Source: Lepidostoma basale
Taxonomy: Eukaryota > Arthropoda > Insecta > Trichoptera > Lepidostomatidae
Length of the DNA stretch: 64,000 nt
Direction: 5' to 3'
NCBI GenBank assembly: GCA_022606425.2
Contig: JAHDVF020000050.1
Location: 434,001-498,000 of the forward strand
Both the position numbers and the translations under genes were made by a program. Under the pieces are notes generated by a model. That model searched no databases. It saw only the letters and a list, made by a program, of their open reading frames with translations, and was not told the origin of the DNA. Below are positions 30,546 to 40,984 of the stretch, in pieces; the first letter of the stretch is position 1, and each line of letters starts with the position of its first letter.

Positions 30546-30790
30546 GTCAATTTGAAAGGTTTATTAGAAGTGGTGCTCAGATGCATTGACAATCCGACCC
30601 ATTTTAAATCTAACCTAAAAACCCACCTTTTCAAAATATCATATAAAATAACAACTTTCATCTGATTGCTGGTGTCAGATGCAGCTCTCATGACTTAAAA
30701 CATTGTCAGAGCGCCCTTGAGGTGAATTATTCACGAAAACAGCGTTATACAAAATTAGCCTGATTATTATTATGATTTATTATTATATCT
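30546..30790 (+). mobile_element. CR1/L2-like non-LTR 3' end
   Basis: Encodes NPTHFKSNLKTHLFKISY and stops soon after. FK-LKTHLF is the usual last motif of CR1/L2-group reverse transcriptases. A short 3' UTR ends in TTATTATTATGATTTATTAT. Confidence 0.65.
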
Positions 30791-31165
30791 TTGAGACTTG
30801 GTCTCTAACGCAGAGAGAGAGGAAAAATTTTGGACCCACGCTAGGGGATGGGACTTACAGAATTTAAAGAAACCTTGAACGTGAAGTACTGATTAAGTCT
30901 CAACGCCTACGGTGGGCTGGCCATGTGGAAAGAATGACAGAGGGTAGAACACCACAAATTATATCCAGATGGGTGCCCCGCGAAAAAAGACCAAGAGGCA
31001 GACTGAGGAAAAGATGGGCGGGTTGCGTGGAACAAGATTGGGAGAAAATGGAAGGAGCTGGGGAATGGAGAGAGATGGCCAAAGGCAGAAGTAAGTGGAA
31101 GACCGTTGTGGAGGAGGCCAAGTCCCACACCTGGATATAGCGCCTAGAAATGAATGAATTATTAT
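30791..31165 (+). mobile_element. RTE-G non-LTR element, C-terminal part
   Basis: Encodes SQRLRWAGHVERMTEGRTPQ, RGRLRKRWAGCVEQDWEK, GRSKWKTVVEEAKSHTWI and a stop at 31140. LRWAGHVERM and GR-RKRW are shared by RTE-like C termini. 3' UTR is short; tail AATGAATGAATTATTAT. Confidence 0.75.
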
Positions 31166-31179
31166 AATTGTTTATATTC

Positions 31180-31595
31180 TTTAGCGTTTTAAATGTCACC
31201 CACGTGCGGAATCAGAGAAGTTATTATTACGAGTATTATTATAATAATTATTTTCTTGAATCGCTATTCACGGCATTACAGTGCAAGCCAAATCGATGTA
31301 AATGGGGTACAGCTATCATATTGACTTGTGATAGTAGCTAATCTATCGCCATTTTTTTGCCACGTGAATTTTACACCAGACCAAAGACAGTGTGACAATC
31401 ACAATGCCATCGCCGGGAATCGAACCTGGGGCCTTCGGTGTGGCAGTCAAAGCACTTACCACTCTGTTACGAAGGTCGTCGAAATTGACGTGCGTGCATG
31501 ACACGACGTATGAATGTTTAGGAATCGAGAGAAATATGTCAGGAAAGAAGATTATTTTGCCTACTGAAAATAGACTTGCAGTAACGTCATGATGT
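31180..31595 (+). mobile_element. RTE-A 3' fragment split by a SINE
   Basis: The left piece (AAATGTCACCCACGTGCGGA, ATCAGAGAA) and right piece (GAAATTGACGTGCGTGCATG onward) join to the normal family sequence once 31219-31480 is removed. Only 3-4 bases appear duplicated at the junction. Confidence 0.7.
31219..31480 (-). mobile_element. tRNA-derived SINE, copy 2
   Basis: Nearly full length: head with B box GGTTCGATTCC, body with CACGTGGCAAAAAAATGGCG and TTTACATCGATTTGG, and a degenerate TAA tail at the left. Nested in RTE-A. Confidence 0.8.
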
Positions 31596-32110
31596 GCCTC
31601 GTTTTTTTCCGCATCCCCCAAAATGATGGGATGAAGACGAATGCTCGCTCATATTAGGGTGTGTATCACCCGTTCCCCATTCGGGCAGTTCAGCGACGCT
31701 ATAAATCTAAGCATCTTTTCTTCTTCTTGTTTGATTCTACGTTTAGATTGCGTTGCCCTAAGATGTGTTTATCCACAGAGTGCACGCGGACTTCCAATCC
31801 CCTAGGGCTCTTTTTGGTACATTATTCTTCAAGATTCATACGTCGGAGAAAAATGAAATAGCTCGCTTCAGGAAGCATCTATCAAAAGATATATTCTTGA
31901 TTTTTGTACGTGACAGGATAACAGTTGAAATGCACATAGTAAGATGGACATATAAATGTTTCTTAAATTTATATAATAAATAAATGATAAAATATATAAA
32001 TATATAAATAAACATAAAAATAAATGAATCTTAATGTTTCTTCTACGAGTATATTCACAATTACTTTTGTGTCTAGGATTCATAATTATATAATATATTG
32101 TACGAGTATA
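31596..32110. other. No feature recognised
   Basis: 31660-31860 has moderate GC and overlapping short frames without motifs. 31970-32100 is AT-rich. Confidence 0.4.
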
Positions 32111-32560
32111 ACAAAATTCATGGTGTCTCAAAGTCATCACTGCAAATAGAAATATTTCAACCAAAGCAAAGATGGCAATACATAATCGAGTTCTAGTGCC
32201 AACCCTTATCTATGGAAGTGAAGCTTAGAGCTGGCAAGAAAATGATGAATGTAAGATAAATGCCAGGAGAAGAATGTGCAGGAAAACGATATATGATAAA
32301 ATACCGAACGACGAAATAAGGAAGAAATTTACGAAAGCAGATGATTGCACCATAAGTAAAATTAAAAAAGGATCCCTGAGATGGTTGGGACATAAGGAAC
32401 GAATGGACGAGAGAAGAATGGTTAAAATAGTGTATACAAGCAGTGTGAGTGAAAAGAGAAGCAGTGGAAGATCAAGGGCATGGCATGGCGTGACCAAATT
32501 AATCAAATACTGAAAGGCGGTCACATTCGAAGTCGGAAAAATCGACGAGCTTGTATTTTA
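32111..32560 (+). mobile_element. RTE-A copy, left part of a split element
   Basis: Encodes SSLQIEIFQPKQ-type frameshifted sequence, then MCRKTIYDKIPNDEIRKKF, LRWLGHKERMDERRMVKIVY and RGRPR-like SSGRSRAW. It is interrupted by the TGATT-tailed element and resumes at 33306. Confidence 0.8.
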
Positions 32561-33305
32561 TGATCAAATCAAATCAGTTTATTTTCTCAAAAGACATTAC
32601 AAACATTTTTTATAGTTTAAGGCATCTATTGAGAACAGGTAAAACATAAGGAGTATATAATACCAGGAACGCATGAGAGATGGTTCGACATTAGGAATAC
32701 AAAATACTCTCTAAAGTCAAGAGTATTTGTCTTCTGAATGTACTTTCACGAATATGAAAGACATCGATCTCCGAAGCGATCATGTTCAGCAGTTTGATTG
32801 CTCTCCCCACCGGCATCACCAGAGGCAGGTTGGTTCTGCATGCTGGGAGATAAAACAGTCTGTGCTGACGCTGTCGAAGATAGCCATCCGGAACATAAAG
32901 ATGGATAGCCTCCAAGATGACGGAGTTCTCAAAGAATCCCCTGATAAGTCTGAAGAAATGGGTAAGTGTGCACCCATCCCTTCTTATCTGTAAACTATTG
33001 GTCCCCAGCATGCCCAAGAGGAATGCAGTGGGATAAAGCCACGGATAGCTACCAAACTCCCTCATGTAGAGATATCTCAGAAATCTTTTCTGAACCCTCT
33101 CCAACATGAGCGAGTATCTCGCCTCGTGGGGACTCCATATCACCGAGCCACACTCGAGCCGGCTCCGGACCAATGAGTTGTACAAAATTCGCAAAACATA
33201 GGGATTCTTGAAAACTCTACCAGTTCGGAGAATAAATCCCAACATTTTCAGTGCAACTCCACATATTCTCTCGATGTGAGCATGGAAGATCGCCATACCG
33301 TTCAT
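32561..33305 (-). mobile_element. TGATT-tailed non-LTR element, 204-codon C-terminal frame
   Basis: The minus frame 33305-32691 reads FHAHIERICGVALKMLGFIL, YNSLVRSRLECGSVIWSPHE, LERVQKRFLRYLYMREFGSY, LYPTAFLLGM, RQHRLFYLPACRTNLPLVMP and STFRRQILLTLESILYS. The ER-VQKRFLRYL block follows the polymerase core in Jockey/CR1-group elements. The catalytic region is missing. The tail lies at the left (ATCAAATCAAATCAG, i.e. CTGATTTGATTTGAT on minus). Confidence 0.88.
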
Positions 33306-33328
33306 GATGTATGAACGGTATGGCGATC
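33288..33328. repeat. Perfect 18-bp hairpin at a retrotransposon junction
   Basis: GATCGCCATACCGTTCAT, GATGT, ATGAACGGTATGGCGATC. The right arm is normal RTE-A sequence (it encodes TVWRS). The left arm is an inverted copy fused to the 5' end of the TGATT element. Confidence 0.95.
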
Positions 33329-33392
33329 CATCCTCTCTGCCTACCCCTCCGGAGAAACAGCGTGATGGTTAGTTAGTCAGTTAGTTAATATA
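33306..33392 (+). mobile_element. RTE-A copy, right part of the split element
   Basis: Resumes with GTATGGCGATCCATCCTCTC and ends GTGATGGTTAGTTAGTCAGT. About 45 bases expected between GATGTATGA and ACGGTATGG are missing. Confidence 0.8.
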
Positions 33393-34075
33393 TTGTTTTC
33401 TTTCTTTGTAACAACACAGAAGCCCCTTCATCGATGTAATTAAAAATATCCATTCTCAAATTTAGCTTTCTAGTCAATTTCCTACAAATACATTTTTACC
33501 GATGTAAGTTCATAAATAATCAAAAACTCTTTAAAATTATTTTTCCCATATTTTATTTTGCAATAGATAACTAAAAATATCACTTACATATTACAAAAAA
33601 ATATGTCATTATTGTATTAATTTAAAAAAAATGCCATGAAGGGTTAATATTTGGACACTCGTTGCTTTGTGGACACTTCTGTTTTATCGATTGGCAGTAA
33701 TAATTTTACTCTAGTAATACCCGAGATTTGAGAGTATTCTAATACTAAGTCCTTGCCTGGAATCGTATTTGACTTTGTATTCATTTTCGAAAAACACTTC
33801 CAAGTAGGACCTACTCTCGCTATACTGACGTCCGTTTATGATAGTTTAGCCCTAGGCAACTTACCCTTTCAACAATCATTTTGATCTTTTCTACATACAA
33901 ATGTATCCCAAAGACTATGTAGATATCAAAGGAATCGTGGACACAACAGTGGTTTACGTTGTCATGTTAATCTGACAATATATCTTTGATAATATGTGTT
34001 TACAAGTATCAAATCAGAAGATTTGGGACAGGCACCTAAGTAAATAGTGCACTTGAAGTTATCATCGTAAACCGA
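33393..34075. other. No feature recognised
   Basis: AT-rich; no frame, no repeat shared with the rest of the window. Confidence 0.5.
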
Positions 34076-34462
34076 ACCATCTCTCATGCGCTCCTGGTAC
34101 AGTTTTCAAATAGATACATAAAACTGTAAATATGTTTGTATTGAGAAAATAAACTGATTTGATTTGAAAGAATAAGATGGCTGTATAAAATTCACCGACA
34201 CCTGGTGACACCGGTGGGAAGAGCAATTAGTCTGCTGAACGCGGTCTCCTCGGAGATCGACGTCTTTCATATTAGTGAAGGTACGTTCAGGGGACAAATT
34301 CTCTTGACTTTAGAAAGTATCTTGTTTTCCTAATGTCGAACCATCTCTAATGCGTTCCTGATACTATGTTGTATTTTTATAATATTTTACCTGTACTCAA
34401 TAGATGCCTTAAACATTTTCCTGTTTGTAATGTCTTTTGAGTAAATAAACTGATTTGATTTT
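34076..34462 (+). mobile_element. Two TGATT-tailed non-LTR 3' ends
   Basis: 34076-34170 holds only the 3' UTR and tail (CCATCTCTCATGCGCTCCTG ... ACTGATTTGATTTG). 34195-34462 encodes TPVGRAISLLNAVSSEIDVF, HISEGTFRGQILLTLESILF, then the UTR and a short tail. Two separate insertions of one family, head to tail. Confidence 0.8.
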
Positions 34463-34479
34463 GACATGTCCATTAAAAG

Positions 34480-34880
34480 TAAGATGAGAATCTATAAATC
34501 ATGCTTAAGACCAATAATAACATAATTATGGTGTCGAAGCAAGGGCAGACACAGTAAGGACCAAACAAGTTATGAGGACTTCCGAGATAAAGACACTAAG
34601 GACGATAGCAGGCAAGACGCTGAGAGTTCGCGTGAGGATCACCAGAATAAGATACATATGTTAGGTTGAGGATATTATAAGATGGAGCAGACAGCGAAAA
34701 AGGGACTGTTACGGGTATGTTCAAAGAATGGACACCACCAGACTCCCCTATATTCCACTTTATAATCAGCCTCATGGGACTCGTCCTCGTGGAAGACCTT
34801 CTAAAAGATAGAAGGACAGCAGGAGTCTACCTCACAGGAGGAGCAACACACTAAAAAACAGACCACATAGGTATACAACA
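34480..34880 (+). mobile_element. RTE-F copy carrying the empty site of the LTR element
   Basis: Frames give RTSEIKTLRTIAGKTLRVR-like, VEDIIRWSRQRKRDCYGYVQ-like and HGTRPRGRPSK-like sequence, ending with the tail ACAAGGAAGAAGAAG. ACAC at 34732-34735 is the single, unoccupied version of the GTGT target flanking the LTR retrotransposon. Confidence 0.8.
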
Positions 34881-35455
34881 AGGAAGAAGAAGAAAATGAA
34901 TGTGCCCAATGGCGTACTTGTGCATTACCTTGATTGGGATATTGAAAGAAGGGTTGGATTGTTCTCTTTGTTATAATTCAATTTTTTTCTGGAATTGGGT
35001 TAACGGGTTAGTTAGTTGTGTTTTCACGTGCTTGTTAAAACGTAAATGAGAGAAGGAAATTTGTCCAAAGGATGAACAGATTCGTTTAAGCGATCCAGAG
35101 CTTAAGTGATCTCTAGGTACTTTTGATGAATACAACTCCCCCACCCTCAACGAGATTAGCCTTATCCACTTTCATGCAGACCATAGATTCCCAATCTTTT
35201 AAGTCCCATGCCCTCATTAAAATGCTTAATTGTTCAAATCATTTTTAATTTTCATCTTAGATTTTTCTTCTTCTTCTTCTTGTTCGCGTCAATGGAAAGC
35301 CTTTTTCTCTACTATTTTTCTTGTTATTGTGGTGAAAGATTTGATCGACTTTGCCTCGTTTTCACTGGCGCCGGGTTTCTTTTTAATGACAACCTAGAAG
35401 TACATTCTTTACCACCCTTACACTATAATTATAAAAGGATTTAGATATAAATAAT
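34881..35455. other. No feature recognised
   Basis: A short RTE-A-like scrap (GGGATATTGAAAGAAGGGTTGG) at about 34938. 35255-35280 is a (TTC)n run. Otherwise nothing. Confidence 0.45.
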
Positions 35456-35618
35456 TTTAAAATCTTCTTCTTCTTCTTCCTTGTTGTAGACCTATGTGAT
35501 CTGTTCTCCAGAGTGTTACTCCTCCTGTGAGGTAGATTCCCAGCTTTCCTTCCATCTTTTAGGAGGTCTTCCACGAGGACGAGTCCCATGGACCTGGGGA
35601 TCTGACATGGTACTCATA
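35456..35618 (-). mobile_element. RTE-F 3' end
   Basis: CTTCTTCTTCTTCCTTGTTG at the left is the inverse of the GAA tail. Minus coding gives HGTRPRGRPPKRWKE-like sequence and SNTLENRSHRSTT. Mariner-3 follows directly on the right. Confidence 0.75.
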
Positions 35619-35623
35619 ATATA

Positions 35624-36907
35624 TTAGGTGTATAACTTTGCTTCCGCCGTTTTGCAATAGATGGCAGTAGCGGTAAGTGGTAGTTGGAATAAATAGATCA
35701 TAGATGTCATACAATAAGCTTAAGTATTTGTAAACATAACGCCATCGAAATATTAGTCGATTTGTGTCTGCATCATAAAGTTATACCCGATTAAACATGT
35801 CAGCTTACGAGCCAAATTCTCGTCATTTGCGAGAGGTTTTAATTTTATGCTTTAATATGAAGAAATCTGCGGCTGAGGCTCATCGAATGCTCTCAAATAC
35901 CTATGGTGAGGCCGCTATTAGTGAAAGAACGTGCCGAGAGTGGTTTCAACGCTTCAAGGACGGTGATTTTAACGTCGAAGACCAGCATGGCGGTGGAAGA
36001 GAGAAGGTTTTCGAAGATGCAGAATTGGAGGCATTACTTGATCAAGACTCGTGTCAAACGCAACAAGAATTGGCAGGATCATTGGGAGTGACGCAACCAG
36101 CCATTTCAAAACGCCGAAAATCATGGGAATGATTCAGAAACAAGGAAATTGGGTGCCGTACGAGTTGAAGCCGAGAGATGTTGAACGGCGTTTGTGTGTT
36201 TGTGAACAGCTGCTTGCAAGGCAAAGACGGAAGGGATTTCTGCATCGCATTGTGACTGGGGACGAGAAATGGGTTCATTACGATAATCCCAAGCGCAGAA
36301 AATCATGGGAATATCCCGGCCATGCTTCCACGTCGACGGCCAAACTGAATATTCACGGTTCCAAGGTTATGCTCAGTATTTGGTGGGACCAGCTCGGCGA
36401 AGTGTATTATGAGTTGTTAAAACCGACTGAAACAATCACAGGCGATCGTTATCAAACGCAATTAATGCGTTTGAGCCGAGCATTGAAAGACAAACGGCCG
36501 CAATACAACGAGAGACATGATAAAGTGATTTTACAGCATGACAATGCTCGACCCCATGTTCGAAAGTGGTCAAGATATACTTGGAAACTTTGAAATGGGA
36601 AGTCCTACCCCACCCGCCGTATTCTCCAGACGTTGCTCCCTCGGACTATCACTTGTTTCGATCAATGGCACACGGCCTAGCTGACCAGCACTTCCGGTCT
36701 TATGAAGAAGTAAAAAATTGGATCGATTCGTGGATCGCTTCAAAAGATGACCAGTTTTTTCAACGCGGGATTCGTATGCTGCCCGAAAGATGGGAGAAAG
36801 TAGTGACCAGCGATGGACAATACTTTGAATCATAAATGTATAACCAGTTTTTTACGATAAAGCCTCTATTTTCGGAAAAAACGGCGGAAGCAAAGTTATA
36901 CACCTAA
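35624..36907 (+). mobile_element. Mariner-3, 1284 bp, with both terminal repeats
   Basis: Ends TTAGGTGTATAACTTTGCTT and its inverse, continuing CCGCCGTTTT. TA lies outside both ends (35622-35623, 36908-36909). It is full length but the gene has two shifts. The transposase resembles mariners abundant in ants and other arthropods, from memory. Confidence 0.95.
35797..36835 (+). pseudogene. Mariner DD34D transposase, two frameshifts
   Basis: Starts MSAYEPNSRHLREVLILCFN, with helix-turn-helix parts (WFQRFKDGDFNVED, LAGSLGVTQPAISKR). A shift near 36118 leads to WVPYELKPRDVERR, the first catalytic Asp in GDEKWVHYDN and SIWWDQLGEVYYELLK. The second Asp is in QHDNARPHV. A shift near 36560 precedes HPPYSPDVAPSDYHLF, whose last Asp is the third, with the DD34D spacing. 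The end ERWEKVVTSDGQYFES is intact. About 345 codons if continuous. Two lesions suggest it is fairly young. Confidence 0.95.
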
Positions 36908-36909
36908 TA

Positions 36910-37168
36910 TTTTGTTATTTTATTTTATATCATTGTATTTTATATCATTTGTTTTAGATTTATTTTGTGGATATTGGACGATCGAAGTGTGCGCAGGAGA
37001 TGCCTATTGGTAGCGATGAGGTTCGCAACCCATCACACCGCATCTCCCGCGGGACGAAAAGAAAAGGATGGAATGTCGCATCGGTCAAAGTGTGACAGTC
37101 CATTCTTTCTGCCTACCCTTTCGGGGAGACGGCGTGATGGTTAGGTTAGGTTAGGTTAGGTTAGTTCA
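36910..37168 (+). mobile_element. NA-RTE copy with TTAGG-type tail
   Basis: Body (TGGACGATCGAAGTGTGCGC, GGGAGATGCCTATTGG-like, CGCATCTCCCGCGGGACGAA), then the RTE-A terminal block, then GGTTAGGTTAGGTTAGGTTAG. The tail unit matches the common insect telomere repeat TTAGG. Confidence 0.8.
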
Positions 37169-37384
37169 TATACTTGATAGACTCTTTAAAAATAATTGAG
37201 GAAGGCCAAGGAAAACTCAATTTAATAAAATATTAAATATCGTACACGTGAGTTGTCTGAGTAATCGACATGAAGGACACTATTATAAATCAGAATACTT
37301 GTGTGGTATATAGAATATTGCAAAAAGAAAGATACTATTAAAATTAAAAATACAGGTATAAAGATTATAAACGAGAGAAGGACA
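37169..37384. other. Mostly unassigned
   Basis: 37196-37270 resembles a decayed RTE-A piece (GGAAGGCCAAGGAAAACTCA, then TAATCGACATGAAGGACAC). Confidence 0.4.
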
Positions 37385-37850
37385 ATAATCAAATCAGTTT
37401 CAAATCAGTTTATTTCATTTCATCAACAAACATTACAAAATTTATTTTTAAGGCATCTATTGAGAACAGGTAAAATAAAATATTATGTATAGTATACTAC
37501 CAGAAACACATGAGAGATGGTTCAACATTAGGAAGACAGGATACTCTCCAGAATTGAGAGTATTGCCTTCTGAACGTACTTTCACTAACATGAAAGGCGT
37601 CGATCTCCGAGGAGACCGCGTTCAGTAGAATAATTGCTCTTCCCACCGGTGTAACCAGAGGCAGATTGGTTCCGGCAGCCGGTAGGTAAAACAATCTGTG
37701 CTGTCGCTGTCGGAGATATCTATCGGGGACAAAAAGCCGAACACCCTCCAGTACGGCCGAGTTCTCGAAGTATCCCCTAATTAAACTAAACAAATGGGTT
37801 ATTAGATGTCCATCTCTTCGAAGCTGTAGATAGTTGGTTCCGAGCATTCC
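37385..37850 (-). mobile_element. TGATT-tailed non-LTR element, C-terminal 116 codons
   Basis: Minus frame 37847-37497: MLGTNYLQLRRDGHLITHLF, VRLFVPDRYLRQRQHRLFYL, TPVGRAIILLNAVSSEIDAF, HVSESTFRRQ, then diverges. The tail side at the left is AATCAAATCAGTTTCAAATC. Confidence 0.85.
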
Positions 37851-37867
37851 CTTTAAACATTTAAAGT

Positions 37868-37925
37868 ATTGCAGTCTATTTTTTCTGCCTACCCCAATGA
37901 TGAGACGGCGTGATGGTTGGTTCGT
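37868..37925 (+). mobile_element. RTE-A terminal block
   Basis: GCAGTCTATTTTTTCTGCCT, then GACGGCGTGATGGTTGGTTC: only the last ~55 bases, with a GGTT/CGTT tail. Confidence 0.65.
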
Positions 37926-38361
37926 TAGCTAATTTTCTCTTTTATGTTTTACACTTGACCGTCTTCCATGCGACTTCAATCACGCCGGGGAGATTAGGAA
38001 TCACTGGTGTAGGCTATCTCTTGTTTTCTTTTTTTGTCGCGTCTAAAGGATTGGGCAGTCTCTCGATGGCGCTCAATTTAGCCAAAAATAATGCGATTGA
38101 AGTCTATAGGGCCAATAAATGTATCCCTTGTCACTAATCGTTACATCCGACACGGGCAGCGATCGCTACGGATTTTCTGTTATCCTGGTGCCAATTGTCC
38201 CTTTTCCGCTATTCTTGCTTCTTTGTTCATTATATTTTCCTTATTCCCTTGAAATTCTATTATTTCTTACTAAAGTATTATTGGGACAGTTGAAAATTCC
38301 AAGAACTTAGAGAGTACTTGTTTATTACCCATGAAAACGTTTATTTTTAAAAGTATTTTTT
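37926..38361. other. Apparently unique sequence
   Basis: Moderate GC at 37960-38170, not seen elsewhere in the window. Short frames only. Confidence 0.4.
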
Positions 38362-38645
38362 ATCAAATCAAATCAGTTCATTTTCTCGAAAGATGTAAAA
38401 CTAACTAAATAACTAAAACGCCGTTTTCTCGAAGGGGTGGGCAGAAAAATGGACTGCCACATCGCAGCGCAGTCTGTTAATCTTTATAAACTTGACCATG
38501 CTGACGTCCTGGTATAGATTGTAGAGCTCTGTGTTGTATCTCCTTCTCCACGTATGACCATCCTTAATGGGTCCGAAGATTCTGCGGAGGATCTTCCTTT
38601 CGAAGCAGTTCATTTTTATTTCATCACGTTTAGTGAGTGTCCAAG
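38362..38645 (-). mobile_element. Three stacked non-LTR scraps
   Basis: 38362-38398 is the TGATT terminus (ATCAAATCAAATCAGTTCAT). 38415-38455 is an inverted RTE-A terminal block. 38456-38645 on minus encodes MNCFERKILRRIFGPIKDGH, YNTELYNLYQDVSMVKFIKI and NRLR, the C-terminal region of another RTE-like element related to 48640-48900. Confidence 0.65.
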
Positions 38646-38654
38646 TCTCCGAGG

Positions 38655-39090
38655 CATATGTTCTTCTTCTTCTTCTTCTTCCTCAGCCTATTCCCGTCCA
38701 CTCCTGGACAAAGGCCTCCTCCATTCGCTTCCAGGTCACTCTGTCTTGTGCAGACTGCATCCAGGTTATTCCGACGTGTCTGTTCAGATCATCCTTCCAC
38801 CGTAGTTGCGGTCGCCCTGCACTTCTCTTTGTCGTCCACGGTCTCCAAGTCAGCAGTCTTCTTGTTCATTTTTCATCTGAGCTTCTGGCTACGTGATCTG
38901 CCCATTGCCATTTTAGAGTCGCCACCCGGTGGATGATGTCAGTGACCTTTGTTTTTTCTCTCACCGTATCGTTTTCTGACTCTTAGTCTCTTAGGCTTAT
39001 TCCTAACATGGCTCTTTTCATAGTTCTTTGTGTCACTCGTAGTTTCTCGTAGTTTTTAGAGGCATATGTTAGAACTGGTCTCATCAGCTT
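38655..39090 (-). mobile_element. RTE-E copy 1
   Basis: Minus strand from the right: ISLRDRIR-like, TKVTDIIHRVATLKWQWADH, then RSAGRPQLRWKDDLNRHVGI, TWMQSAQDRVTWKRMEEA and a (GAA)n tail at the left (TTCTTCTTCTTCTTC). Disrupted by small indels. Confidence 0.8.
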
Positions 39091-39645
39091 ATGTTATACT
39101 ATAATAAAATGTAATTTTTATAATATATAGCTATTATTAACCATTGTTCAACTTTAATATAAAACAGACAAAATACGATCTTAATTTTTTTTATTATTAT
39201 AATCTAAAAAAGTAATTTTGAATGTCTTGAGCGGTAGCTGTCCACTACAGGTTACGAGGGCAGCAAACGGAAGGGTTGAAGGGTACAGGGATGAATTCCT
39301 TGAATACGCGTCCAACTCACCTTAATAATTACATTGGACGTCTGCCAACGAGTATAAACCCCGGAACAATTTAATTAAAATTCTCCCCGTTCCTAGTGTT
39401 CTAAATAAAATTAGATTCATTACGTTACTCGGCAAAATACGTTCCGTTAATAACTTCGGCCCACTCGGATGGTATACTTTCCACGTTGCATTAAGCTCTG
39501 TGGCTGAACGGAAGATTTTTATCAAAAATGTTCTAGCTGATCTGGCTAGGTTGGGAAAATCGTACTGCTGGGGGCAAAATGCACAGGATCGAGGACCTTG
39601 GAGGAAAGTCATCAAGGAAGCTAAAACTCTTCAAGGGTTTTGGCC
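39091..39645. other. Apparently unique sequence
   Basis: 39230-39620 has balanced composition and no repeat relatives here. Frames on both strands lack motifs. Candidate host sequence. Confidence 0.4.
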
Positions 39646-39647
39646 TT

Positions 39648-40018
39648 AAGACGTTCTTCTTCTTATTCTTCTTCCTCAGTCTATTCCCGTCCACTCCTGG
39701 ACAAAGGCCTCTTCCATTTGCTTCCACGTCATTCTGTTCTGTGCAGACTGCATCCAGGTTATTCCGACGTGTCTGTTTAGATCATCCTTCCACCGTAGTT
39801 GCGGTCGCCCTGCACTTCTTTTCGCTGTCCACGGTCTCCAAGTCTGCAGTCTTCTTGTCCATTTTGCATCTGAGCTTCTGGCTACGTGACCCGCCCATTG
39901 CCATTTTAGAGTCGCCACCCGGTGGATGATGTCAGTGACCTTTGTTTTTTTTCTCACCGTATCGTTTCTGACTCTGTCTCTTATGCTTATTCCTAACTTG
40001 GCTCATTCCATGGCTCTT
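39648..40018 (-). mobile_element. RTE-E copy 2, intact 93-codon end
   Basis: Minus frame 39957-39676: KKTKVTDIIHRVATLKWQWA, GHVARSSDAKWTRRLQTWRP, KRSAGRPQLRWKDDLNRHVG, ITWMQSAQNRMTWKQMEEAF, VQEWTGID, stop; (GAA)n-like tail at the left. Upstream frames add ISIRDRVRN-like sequence. Confidence 0.88.
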
Positions 40019-40119
40019 TAGGACGTTAGTAAGTAAGTATTGTACTTTTTACACTACTTCATTTTGTTTTTACAAACTAACCGGTTTCGCTCCCTATTTT
40101 TAATACAAACTTTTAAACT

Positions 40120-40575
40120 GGATACTCAGTCTAATGCCTGTGTTCTGTCAGTTGGTACTTATGGTCTCGAAACTGTAACATTGTACAAACAAGGCGCCGA
40201 GAAACTACGAGTGTCCCAAAGACCCATGGAAAGAGCCATATTAGAAATAAGCCTAAGATACAGAATCAGAAACGAAACAGTGAGAGAAAAAACAAAGGTC
40301 ACTGACATCATACACCGGGTGGCGACTCTAAAATGGCAATGGGTAGGCCACGTAGCCAGAAGCTAAGACGAAAAATGGACAAAAAGACTGCTGATTTGGA
40401 GAGCGTGGACGGCAAAGAGAAGTGCAGGGCGAACGGAACTACGGTGGAAGGATGATCTGAACAGACATGTGGGAATAACCTGGATGCATTATGCACAAGA
40501 TAGAGTGACATGGAAGCGAATGGAGGAGGCCTTTGTCCAGAAGTGGACGGGAATAGGAAGAAGAAGAACTGTGGT
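40120..40575 (+). mobile_element. RTE-E copy 3, opposite orientation
   Basis: Plus strand: CVLSVGTYGLETVTLYKQGA, EKLRVSQRPMERAILEISLR, the same TKVTDIIHRV block, a stop after VARS, then EKWTKRLLIWRAWTAKRSAG, and VQKWTGIGRRRT into a GAA tail. With copy 2 it forms a head-to-head pair across ~100 bp, able to make a long hairpin. Confidence 0.85.
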
Positions 40576-40984
40576 TAATTTTGACTTTACCACCGTAAAG
40601 CAAGTGTTAAATGCTTGAGAAGATGTAATTTTGTATATTTTAGTAAATAAGTTTTAGATATTTTGCAACTGAATTCAGGTAATCTCGTTACCCCAGAGTT
40701 TCGGTCGACTGCCCGGCCGCTACACCTCGGAGAAAGTACGGTAATAGGTTCTCTCCGCCCTGCGAAGTTCGCAGTCGATCAAAGGGAAATTAGCCTGCAC
40801 CGGCACAGACGGGATTGGATGTCCCTACTTACATTTCAGTATAAACGATTATTTCCTTAATTTCTTCAAAGCGGGCGCAGTAGAACGTAAGAAGCTCACT
40901 TACCCAAGAAACGGGAATAACATTTGAATCGGAGTGTACGAATTAAAATAAATAATTAAATGTATTTAAATAAATGTTATTACA
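40576..40984. other. Apparently unique, locally GC-rich
   Basis: 40680-40850 (CGACTGCCCGGCCGCTACAC) is not repeated. No motif. Confidence 0.4.

Noticed and set aside
37137..37165. Interstitial telomere
   Set aside because: Only about four units, and exactly where sister elements carry (GTTA)n tails.
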